From Winogradskyella sp. (GTDB lineage: Bacteria; Bacteroidota; Bacteroidia; Flavobacteriales; Flavobacteriaceae), in contig JASBSE010000612.1 in NCBI GenBank assembly GCA_030149115.1, positions 1 through 8,028 on the forward strand: a stretch of 8,028 bases of DNA, given 5' to 3'. Shown piece by piece: positions 1-5,872 of the stretch. Position 1 is the stretch's first letter. Each line of letters begins with the position of its first letter. Under the pieces are notes generated by a model, which was not told the origin of the DNA, did no database searches, and worked only from the letters and a program-made list of their open reading frames with translations. A program made the translations under genes and the position numbers.

Positions 1-221
1 TTATAGTTAGCAATATCAAAACTTGCTTCGATTATACATTTTTCGTCTTTATCCTTTACCTGGCTTAAATCTGCACGCTTCCCCAAAACCAACGATAGAC
101 CTCCCAATAGAATTGATTTACCTGCCCCAGTTTCTCCAGTAATAATGGTCAAACCATTATTAAATTGAACATTGAGCTCATCAATTAGCGCGTAATTTTT
201 TATGTAAAGAGAGGTTAGCAA
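1..221 (-). CDS. recN: DNA repair protein RecN, N-terminal fragment (runs off left edge)
   Basis: RecN is a cytoplasmic SMC-like ATPase that acts early in double-strand break repair by recombination. Only the first 73 codons are in the window; the gene continues past base 1. The visible part matches the head of the family: a first strand with SLYIKNYALIDEL (residues 4-16), then the Walker A loop GETGAGKS (residues 29-36), then LGKRADLS (47-54). This places it with RecN rather than RecF or SbcC. The start is a TTG at 221-219: an in-frame stop lies about 60 bases upstream and no ATG or GTG falls between it and the family's usual N-terminus, except one GTA-type codon that cannot initiate. It follows porD on the same strand after a 77-base gap that holds a promoter-like box. 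The family call is firm; the TTG start is inferred. Confidence 0.93.
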   Translation of the reverse strand, partial: MLTSLYIKNYALIDELNVQFNNGLTIITGETGAGKSILLGGLSLVLGKRADLSQVKDKDEKCIIEASFDIANY

Positions 222-241
222 AAATCTATAATTTGTTTTTA

Positions 242-249
242 CAAAAATA
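242..249 (-). promoter_or_regulatory. Candidate -7 box for recN
   Basis: On the minus strand this reads TATTTTTG, an exact match to the Bacteroidota -7 consensus TAnnTTTG. It ends 20 bases before the TTG start of recN, giving a short leader. No TTG lies at the expected 17-23 base spacing for the -33 element, so only half of the promoter is supported. The spacer is very AT-rich, which raises the chance of a random match. Confidence 0.4.
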
Positions 250-298
250 TAGAATCTGAATCAAGTTGAGAATGGCTATTCAAAAAATAAACAGAAAA

Positions 299-1186
299 TT
301 AAAACTTAATTTTTCGCCATTTCTGAGAGTGCATTGGCGCAATTTTATTGAGAATATCGACAGCCTCCGCAATATTAACGCTTGGACCTCCAGAAAGAAT
401 ATCCATAATTTCATCTGACTTAGCATCAAAAAATACACGTAGTAAGTATGAATTTGGTCTTCTTTTATGAATTTTTTGCAACTCAGATAGTGTAGAAATA
501 ATTTCAGCCTTTCCTGTTTTGGCCTCTTCTGCCATAACATCCATGCCTTGTATATGATAATTATACATGGTTGTTCTTATTTCTTTAAACGTTGGTGAAA
601 GTAAATTATCAATCAATGCAAAACGCGATTGTAAACCATCCTCTAGCTTCCAGCCCTGGCCATTTAACTGTTGCGAATAATTAGCTATAGTTTGCGCCTG
701 AGCAAAATATTCATCACCACCATTTAATGCAAAAGAATCCGCATCCATACCTAATATCATAAACACATGAAACGAAAGTACCGATACTAAATTTGATTCA
801 AACTGAAGCGGGTTAAATACTAAATTTTGATATTCTATATACTGAAAATTGAAGTCTTTATCGTTGTAATTATAAACAGGAGAACTATATGTGGAATTAA
901 AAATTGGTCTTGATGAAGATACTTGCAAAGTGGCACTAAAACTGTCATTTTCATACCCAGTTATATTAATTACCATACTACAATTAATCCGCTCTTGTGC
1001 ACCAAAGTTCATTTCGGTCCATTTTGTGTTGTTTATAAATTCATTTAGCTGTTTTTCTAATGTTTTAAAAACAACATTATTATCATTACCCGTTTGTTGA
1101 GCTATTACATTAACTGTGCAATTCAACTCTTGCGAAAACACAATTGCTGAACATAAAAAGGCGAATAAAACTATTAATCTATGCAT
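299..1186 (-). CDS. porD: PorD/DUF4835 family protein, probable type IX secretion component
   Basis: This 295-residue protein has a clean Sec signal peptide: a hydrophobic run at residues 3-17 with a probable signal peptidase I site after VFS (S18/Q19). It should therefore be periplasmic or attached to the outer membrane. The mature part starts with ELNCTVNV and has family-like stretches SRPIFNSTY (92-100), ILGMDADSF (144-152) and GGDEYFAQAQ (156-165). I recognise these as DUF4835, a family annotated as PorD of the type IX secretion system in Bacteroidota. Length and position between coaBC and recN are typical of flavobacteria. Its start overlaps the coaBC stop by 8 bases, so it is probably translated from the same transcript. 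No catalytic motif is visible. The family assignment is confident; a direct role in secretion comes from family naming and cannot be read from the sequence. Confidence 0.85.
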   Translation of the reverse strand: MHRLIVLFAFLCSAIVFSQELNCTVNVIAQQTGNDNNVVFKTLEKQLNEFINNTKWTEMNFGAQERINCSMVINITGYENDSFSATLQVSSSRPIFNSTYSSPVYNYNDKDFNFQYIEYQNLVFNPLQFESNLVSVLSFHVFMILGMDADSFALNGGDEYFAQAQTIANYSQQLNGQGWKLEDGLQSRFALIDNLLSPTFKEIRTTMYNYHIQGMDVMAEEAKTGKAEIISTLSELQKIHKRRPNSYLLRVFFDAKSDEIMDILSGGPSVNIAEAVDILNKIAPMHSQKWRKIKF

Positions 1187-2390
1187 TTAGCTGTTTTAAA
1201 ATCTGTTGCATTAAATCTTTAGCTACTTCTGCCTTAGATTTAAGCGGGTTTTCTATAATATCTTTAGTCGATGTTATAAATGTAACCTTATTTGTTGATA
1301 CTCCAAAACCTGCACCTTTATCTTGCAAAGAATTAAGAACAATTAAATCTAAATTTTTAGACTTCAGTTTTCCTATGGCATGCTCTAATTCATTATTGGT
1401 TTCTAAGGCAAATCCAACTAAATACTGGCTGTTCTTTATTTCACCTAACGATTTTAGAATATCCTTTGTTTTTTCTAACTCTATTGTAAACGGAGTATCC
1501 TTCTTTTTTATTTTTTGGTTTGCTACATTTTTTGGTCTATAATCTGCTACAGCCGCAGAAAGAATTGCAATATCAGAAGTTTCGAAATGCTTATGAACTT
1601 CATTATACATATCCTCTGCACTGACCACTGGTTTTACAGAAACCAAACTATGCGTTATAGTTTGATGCGTAGGTCCTGAAACCAAAACAACCTCAGCACC
1701 AAGATTTGCTGCTGCTTTTGCTATTTCAAAACCCATTTTTCCACTAGAATGATTTCCAATAAATCGAACAGGATCTAATGCCTCATAGGTTGGTCCAGCT
1801 GTAATAAGTACCTTTTTACCATGCAATGGCAATTGGCTTAAAACATCCTTTTCAATAAAACTTATGATCTCTTCTGGCTCTGCCATACGACCTTCACCAA
1901 CCAAACCACTGGCTAATTCACCAGTACCTGCTGGAATCATTTTGTTGCCGTAAGAAATCAATTTCTCAAAAGAGGTTTTTGTAGACTCATGCTTGTACAT
2001 ATCCAAATCCATTGCTGGAGCAAAATATACAGGACACTTAGCAGAAAGATAAGTTGCTAAAAGTAGATTATCACAAACACCATTAGCCATTTTTGCCATA
2101 GTATTTGCTGTAGCAGGAGCTATTATGAAATAGTCTGCCCACAATCCTAATTCTACATGATTGTTCCATACCTCATTATCATCATCTTCATCAACAAAAG
2201 ATGAATACACAGGATTTTTTGATAAGGTTGAAAGCGTAAGTGGAGTTATAAAATCTTTAGAAGCAGGCGTCATAACAACTTTAACGTTAGCGCCTGCTTT
2301 AATGAATAATCTGACTAAACTAGCAGATTTATATGCGGCAATACCTGCGGTAATGCCTAATAAAATATTTTTGTCTCTTAGAATAGACAT
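1179..2390 (-). CDS. coaBC: Bifunctional phosphopantothenoylcysteine decarboxylase / phosphopantothenate-cysteine ligase
   Basis: CoaBC carries out two cytoplasmic steps of coenzyme A synthesis: joining phosphopantothenate to cysteine (CoaB, C-terminal) and FMN-dependent decarboxylation to phosphopantetheine (CoaC, N-terminal). All 403 residues of a full-length fusion are present. The CoaC half (about 1-185) shows GITAGIAAYKS (12-22), the catalytic His in NHVEL (His78), APATANTMAKM (91-101) and a PAMDLDM motif (125-131). The flap reads GELASGLVGEGRMAEPEE (157-174). The CoaB half (about 190-403) shows KVLITAGPTYE (193-203), the FIGNHSSGKMG loop (210-220) and the lysine-rich IKKKD (294-298). 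Two residues differ from the E. coli enzyme: Asp128 for the Asn of PxMNxxM, and Ser161 for the flap Cys. The gene lies 7 bases after rpoZ, an adjacency also seen in Firmicutes. Confidence 0.97.
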   Translation of the reverse strand: MSILRDKNILLGITAGIAAYKSASLVRLFIKAGANVKVVMTPASKDFITPLTLSTLSKNPVYSSFVDEDDDNEVWNNHVELGLWADYFIIAPATANTMAKMANGVCDNLLLATYLSAKCPVYFAPAMDLDMYKHESTKTSFEKLISYGNKMIPAGTGELASGLVGEGRMAEPEEIISFIEKDVLSQLPLHGKKVLITAGPTYEALDPVRFIGNHSSGKMGFEIAKAAANLGAEVVLVSGPTHQTITHSLVSVKPVVSAEDMYNEVHKHFETSDIAILSAAVADYRPKNVANQKIKKKDTPFTIELEKTKDILKSLGEIKNSQYLVGFALETNNELEHAIGKLKSKNLDLIVLNSLQDKGAGFGVSTNKVTFITSTKDIIENPLKSKAEVAKDLMQQILKQLNA

Positions 2391-2397
2391 CTAAGGA

Positions 2398-2724
2398 TTA
2401 TTGTTTAGAATCCTCAGTGTTTCTGTGGTAAATTTTACCATCTAACCACTCTTTTACTGCTAATGCATGTGGCTTTGGTAATTTTTCGTAAAACTTAGAA
2501 ACTTCGATTTGCTCTTTGTTTTCAAAAATTTCTTCTAGACTATCGTTGTAAGTTGCAAACTCTTCTAGCTTGTCTATTAACTCACGTCTTATGTCTGTGT
2601 TAATTTGCTCAGCACGCTTAGAGATAACCGAAATCGCTTCGTAAATGTTATCTGTTGCAGCATCAACTTCATTTCTGTTATACGTTACAGTTGAAACAGG
2701 TGCATTTGTCTTTTTTAAATCCAT
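2398..2724 (-). CDS. rpoZ: DNA-directed RNA polymerase omega subunit, Bacteroidota type
   Basis: This 108-residue protein matches the flavobacterial form of RNA polymerase omega, which binds the C-terminal tail of the beta' subunit and helps core assembly. The core of the family is residues 25-57, where NIYEAISVISKRAEQIN resembles the NRFELVLVAARRARQL helix of classical omega. It continues with an acidic helix (IRRELIDKLEEF, 45-56) and a phylum-specific tail containing FYEKLPKPHALAVKEWLDG (78-96). It is longer than E. coli omega because of that tail. It starts 11 bases after bamD stops and ends 7 bases before coaBC starts, so the three are almost certainly co-transcribed. The rpoZ-coaBC adjacency supports the call, since the same pair occurs in Bacillus. 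Some databases may list it only as a hypothetical protein. Confidence 0.87.
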   Translation of the reverse strand: MDLKKTNAPVSTVTYNRNEVDAATDNIYEAISVISKRAEQINTDIRRELIDKLEEFATYNDSLEEIFENKEQIEVSKFYEKLPKPHALAVKEWLDGKIYHRNTEDSKQ

Positions 2725-2735
2725 CGTTATAATGA

Positions 2736-3533
2736 TTAACTTTTAGTAAATGTACTTAATTCTTGTTCTAATTCTTGATTCATTTTAGTAGCGTCTTCCA
2801 TAAATTCAGAATTTGGATAAGCTTTCTTATATGAATTGTAATATTCTATAGCCTCTTTTAGTCGCTCTTCTTTTAATTGATCGATACTTAAAATTGCTAA
2901 GTTGTATGAGGCATCAAATCTGTAAAACATTGCTTCATCTCTTAGGGATGTGCCCGGAAAATCGAGCAAAAAGTTGTTAAAAGACTTAATTGACGCCTTA
3001 TAATCTGTAATTAAATCGTATTGCTTTGCTATTTCAAAAGCTTTCTTTTCTAGTTTAAAATCTAGCTCCTTAACCAATGTATTGGCCTCTGCTAAATACT
3101 GAGATTCTGGATATTGATTAACAAACAACTGTAATTTCTCAATGGCTTCAACCGTTTCTTTTTGTTCCTTAGAGTAAACAGGCGAATTAAAATAATATCC
3201 TTTTGCAGACTTAAATGCCGCTTCTTCAGCTTTTTCACTTTGTGGATATATGTCTGTAAACTTATCAAAATGATAACTAGCAATGTAGTAATCTCCCATC
3301 TCGTAAGAGCAGTTAGCATGCATATAGGTTAGCTTCTCTGCTTGAGGTTTCCCTCTATACTTTGGTAATATTTGATCTAAAAGTCTCTTAGACTTACTCC
3401 ATTTTCCGGCTTCGTACAATTCATCAGCCATTGTAAATTTCTTTGCAACATCTTCAGATTTTAACGCTTTCTGAAAATCACTACATGAGACTAACAAAAG
3501 TGCTGCGAAAAGTATGTAAATTCCTTGCTTCAT
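2736..3533 (-). CDS. bamD: Outer membrane protein assembly factor BamD (lipoprotein)
   Basis: BamD is a lipoprotein of the BAM complex that works with BamA to fold beta-barrel proteins into the outer membrane. With the start chosen here (265 residues) the N-terminus is MKQGIYILFAALLLVSC, a lipoprotein signal with lipobox LVSC and lipidated Cys17. The mature protein is helical and TPR-rich: A-DELYEAGKWSKSKRLLDQILPKYRG, then YEMGDYYIASYHFDKFTDIYP, then a repeat around LQLFVNQYPESQYLAEA and one around ASIKSFNNFLLDFPGTSLRDEA. The repeated 'F...YP.S..AEEA' ends are typical of BamD. A longer reading from an ATG at 3563 adds 10 codons, but these overlap a strong promoter box (3551-3558) and would put a charged, Cys-containing tail before the signal peptide. 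I therefore prefer 3533. It heads the bamD-rpoZ-coaBC-porD run. Confidence 0.92.
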   Translation of the reverse strand: MKQGIYILFAALLLVSCSDFQKALKSEDVAKKFTMADELYEAGKWSKSKRLLDQILPKYRGKPQAEKLTYMHANCSYEMGDYYIASYHFDKFTDIYPQSEKAEEAAFKSAKGYYFNSPVYSKEQKETVEAIEKLQLFVNQYPESQYLAEANTLVKELDFKLEKKAFEIAKQYDLITDYKASIKSFNNFLLDFPGTSLRDEAMFYRFDASYNLAILSIDQLKEERLKEAIEYYNSYKKAYPNSEFMEDATKMNQELEQELSTFTKS

Positions 3534-3550
3534 AAATTTTAAACAGGATG

Positions 3551-3558
3551 CAAAAGTA
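3551..3558 (-). promoter_or_regulatory. -7 promoter box for bamD-rpoZ-coaBC-porD
   Basis: The minus strand reads TACTTTTGCA, an exact TAnnTTTG match with the common trailing CA of Bacteroidota promoters. It ends 17 bases before the preferred bamD start at 3533. A possible -33 element TTTTTG lies upstream at 3583-3588, with a 24-base gap from its TTG to the box, slightly beyond the usual range. The box lies inside the first codons of the longer bamD reading, which argues against that reading. Confidence 0.65.
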
Positions 3559-3641
3559 CGCATTATTAACGGATTTTAAAAACAAAAATTATACGCTAAA
3601 ATAATGGTTGTTTTAGATGGGTTATGTAATTTAAACTAAGT

Positions 3642-4526
3642 TTAACTTTTGCCTAAATCTTTTAAAGCAATTTTAATATCATTTTTAAGCTGATCTGTTG
3701 CTTCAACTAGTGGTAAACGCACATGAGATTTAGAAATATTTAGTGCTTCTAAAACTGCTTTTATACCTGCCGGATTGTTTTCTGAAAAAATTAAACGCGT
3801 TATTGGCATTAAATCAAAATGTGTCTTGTAGGCCTCTTTAGCTTTACCCGCTATACCTAAACGAATCATCTCAGAGAACTCTTTTGGTAATGCCTGACCA
3901 ATTACTGAAATTACTCCAGAACCACCTGCTAATGCCACACCTAGTGCTAAATCATCATCACCAGATAAGACTAAAAAATCTTCTGGTTTGGTTCTTAATA
4001 ATTCTAAATATTGATGTACGTTATTTCCTGCTTCTTTTACAGCAATAATATTTTCAAAATCCTTTGCCAATCTTATAGTTGTTTCAGGTAACATGTTAGA
4101 TGATGTTCTTCCTGGTACATTATATAAAATGATTGGTTTAGGAGATACCTCAGCTATGGCTTTAAAATGCTGATAGATGCCTTCTTGTGTTGGCTTACTA
4201 TAATATGGAGATACTGATAAAATAGCATCTATATTAGATAAGTCTGTAGTTTTAATTTCGTTTATTATAGACGCTGTATTATTTCCACCAATCCCTAGAA
4301 CCAAAGGCAATCTTCCTTTGTTTACTTTGGTTATAAATGCAATTAATTCCTTCTTCTCTTCAGCAGTAACAGTAACACTTTCACCAGTAGTACCACTAAT
4401 TACTAAATACTCTGTGCTATTGTTTATATTATACTCTACTAATCGTTCTAGAGCGTCAAAATCTATGCTTAAATCTTCATGGAATGGAGTTATTAGTGCC
4501 ACTCCTGTACCTATAAATTTGGTCAT
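3642..4526 (-). CDS. dapA: 4-hydroxy-tetrahydrodipicolinate synthase
   Basis: DapA condenses pyruvate with aspartate semialdehyde, the first committed step to diaminopimelate (peptidoglycan) and lysine. The enzyme is cytoplasmic and normally tetrameric. The 294 residues are full length for a TIM-barrel DapA. The Schiff-base lysine is Lys164 in IAVKEAGNN. The catalytic triad is Thr47 (SGTTGES, 44-50), Tyr109 (SPYYSKP) and Tyr135 (ILYNVPGRT), with substrate-binding Arg140. The GGSGVISV strand (201-208) is present. Residues of the lysine feedback site in E. coli appear changed: His53 aligns to Ala55, His56 to Lys58 and Glu84 to Ser86, so feedback inhibition may be absent. It begins at the last base of the upstream DUF6913 gene (TAATG). 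Other members of the lyase family are possible but the full DapA set of residues makes this call strong. Confidence 0.96.
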   Translation of the reverse strand: MTKFIGTGVALITPFHEDLSIDFDALERLVEYNINNSTEYLVISGTTGESVTVTAEEKKELIAFITKVNKGRLPLVLGIGGNNTASIINEIKTTDLSNIDAILSVSPYYSKPTQEGIYQHFKAIAEVSPKPIILYNVPGRTSSNMLPETTIRLAKDFENIIAVKEAGNNVHQYLELLRTKPEDFLVLSGDDDLALGVALAGGSGVISVIGQALPKEFSEMIRLGIAGKAKEAYKTHFDLMPITRLIFSENNPAGIKAVLEALNISKSHVRLPLVEATDQLKNDIKIALKDLGKS

Positions 4527-5044
4527 TATAATTTATTTAGAATGTTTAAATATTTTTTAAGTTCGTTTTTAAATGTTTTAATGTCTTTTGGATTTACGTC
4601 TATGATTAGATCATATAAACGCTCATCTTTTCGGCTTAGCCCTACTTTTAAATTTGCTTTAGATGCTGCTGTAATTAAATCCAACTCTGGCGCTTCACTC
4701 TTATAATAACTAACCAAGACATCAAAAGGTTCATCTATAAAAGCCTGTAAGTCGATGTTGTTTATCTTTCCCTTCCATCCAAAATGCTTCGGTGAAAAAT
4801 ACGTTTCCCATTGACTTCCTTCATACTTATCATCTTTTGTAAAAGCCACTATTTTGTGCTTAGGCGACGTTAAGTTTAGCTCTTTAAAATAATTCCTAAA
4901 GACTTCAAAATCTTGAAATTCACTTGCATTTAGTAAAACCGCAATTACCTTAACTTTATTGTTGTTTACAGCCGCTTTACGAGCAGACAACAATTTGTTT
5001 ACATATTTTTGATTTGATTTTTCCTTAAATGCTTTTAAAATCAT
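4526..5044 (-). CDS. DUF6913 family protein of unknown function
   Basis: This 172-residue protein belongs, as far as I can recognise, to DUF6913, a family seen in flavobacteria next to dapA. Its function is unknown. It has no signal peptide or membrane segment, so it should be cytoplasmic. The N-terminus is a basic helix (residues 1-27). It is followed by an alternating strand/helix layout: KVIAVLLNA (32-40), HKIVAFTKDD (63-72), the distinctive FSPKHFGWKGKIN (83-95), PFDVLVSYY (106-114), NLKVGLS (131-137) and LYDLIIDV (143-150), ending in a lysine-rich helix. The central FSPKHFGWKG block is the best family marker. Its stop codon shares one base with the dapA start, so translation of the two is probably coupled. 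It starts the minus-strand run and faces the nucleotidase genes across a 69-base spacer. Confidence 0.8.
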   Translation of the reverse strand: MILKAFKEKSNQKYVNKLLSARKAAVNNNKVKVIAVLLNASEFQDFEVFRNYFKELNLTSPKHKIVAFTKDDKYEGSQWETYFSPKHFGWKGKINNIDLQAFIDEPFDVLVSYYKSEAPELDLITAASKANLKVGLSRKDERLYDLIIDVNPKDIKTFKNELKKYLNILNKL

Positions 5045-5056
5045 TTATCTTTAGCC

Positions 5057-5083
5057 TTTGTGCAAATTTAACAAAAGCACAAA
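5057..5083. repeat. Perfect inverted repeat TTTGTGC-N13-GCACAAA in divergent promoter region
   Basis: The left arm is 5057-5063 and the right arm 5077-5083, all seven bases pairing. The arm centres are 20 bases apart, about two helical turns, as expected for a dimeric repressor or activator. It sits midway between the starts of DUF6913 (5044) and the nucleotidase pair (5114) and overlaps the -7 box of the minus-strand unit. The repeat is directly visible; a role as an operator is inferred. The outward TTTGTG arms may also simply reflect promoter-like sequence on both strands. Confidence 0.4.
5063..5070 (-). promoter_or_regulatory. Candidate -7 box for DUF6913-dapA
   Basis: The minus strand reads TAAATTTG, an exact match to TAnnTTTG, ending 18 bases before the DUF6913 start codon. 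No TTG lies 17-23 bases upstream, so the -33 element is not clear. The spacing to the start is close to that at bamD (17) and recN (20), which supports all three. Confidence 0.45.
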
Positions 5084-5113
5084 CATTTTTTAATTACTAT
5101 TTCAACTAAAACA

Positions 5114-5872
5114 ATGATTAAAAAATCACTTTTAATAATTCTTTTTTTAAGCCTAGCGTATTCCTGTAAGGAAATACCTAACAGAATTGAAGGTAAGCGT
5201 ATCGAAATTAATGATAGTATTCTTGCTAATAAAGAGATTGAAGATTTTATCTCACCTTACAGAGATAATGTAAATAAGAATCTGGACAGTGTAATTTCTT
5301 ATGCGCCTGAAACCTATTCTAAAACTGATGGCGAATTTAATACTGCTATAGGTAACTTAATGGCTGATGCTGTTTTTAGTGAAAGTAACCCAATATTCAA
5401 TAAACGTACAGGAAAGAATATTGATTTTGTTTTACTGAATCACGGTGGTATTAGAGCTATAATTTCTCAAGGAAATATTACATCAAGAACTGCTTACGAA
5501 GTAATGCCTTTTGATAATTCTGTTGTTGTTGTTGCTCTAAAAGGAAAACAAATTAACGAACTCTTTAACTACCTTTCTAAAGCCAAACGTGCTCATCCTG
5601 TTTCAAAGCAAGTAGAGTTACTTTTAGATGAAGAGTTTAACATTAAAAAAGCACTTGTTAATGGCAAGCCTATTGTAGAAAATGAAACGTATTATATAGC
5701 CACTAACGATTATTTGTATAATGGTGGTGATCGTATGACATTCTTTCATCCAAACGACAGTTTGTATTCAATAGATTATAAAATAAGAAATGTACTGATT
5801 GATTATTTCAAAAAAGTTGATACTATCAACCCTAAAATTGATAACCGTTTCACAAAGTTAACCGCAGAATAA
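5114..5872 (+). CDS. 5'-nucleotidase C-terminal domain lipoprotein (split UshA, substrate-binding half)
   Basis: This 252-residue protein is only the C-terminal (nucleotide-binding) domain of UshA/CD73-type 5'-nucleotidases; it has no metal-binding phosphatase domain. The N-terminus MIKKSLLIILFLSLAYSC is a lipoprotein signal with lipidated Cys18, so it is exported by Sec and anchored in the envelope. Family motifs in order: AIGNLMADAV (78-87), LLNHGGIRA (107-115) with Arg114 matching the substrate-binding Arg395 of CD73, MPFDNSVVVVALKGKQI (131-147) with Phe133 matching the adenine-stacking Phe417, and NDYLYNGGDRMTFF (198-211). The last differs from the usual NGGDGF: the second stacking Phe aligns with Met208. 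Its stop shares a base with the next gene, the matching metallophosphatase half. It likely supplies substrate binding to that partner; this is inferred from domain content and pairing. Confidence 0.9.
   Translation: MIKKSLLIILFLSLAYSCKEIPNRIEGKRIEINDSILANKEIEDFISPYRDNVNKNLDSVISYAPETYSKTDGEFNTAIGNLMADAVFSESNPIFNKRTGKNIDFVLLNHGGIRAIISQGNITSRTAYEVMPFDNSVVVVALKGKQINELFNYLSKAKRAHPVSKQVELLLDEEFNIKKALVNGKPIVENETYYIATNDYLYNGGDRMTFFHPNDSLYSIDYKIRNVLIDYFKKVDTINPKIDNRFTKLTAE

Noticed and set aside
232..245. TTTGT-TTTT-ACAAA hairpin before recN
   Set aside because: Five weak pairs in a stretch of A and T; it overlaps the promoter-like box and is better explained by that.
1144..1542. Open frame of 132 codons on the plus strand, opposite coaBC and porD
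   Set aside because: It lies antisense to two well-supported genes and its product has no family features; the same holds for the other short antisense frames at 891-1100, 2161-2394 and 4318-4560.
3596..3616. CTAAAA-N9-TTTTAG between dapA and bamD as a terminator for dapA
   Set aside because: Six A/T-rich pairs with one C-G pair at the base and a nine-base loop are too weak, and such repeats are common by chance at this base composition.
5096..5103. ACTATTTC as a -7 box for the nucleotidase pair
   Set aside because: It departs from TAnnTTTG at several positions and the nearest upstream TTTG is about 35 bases away, so no promoter could be supported for this unit.
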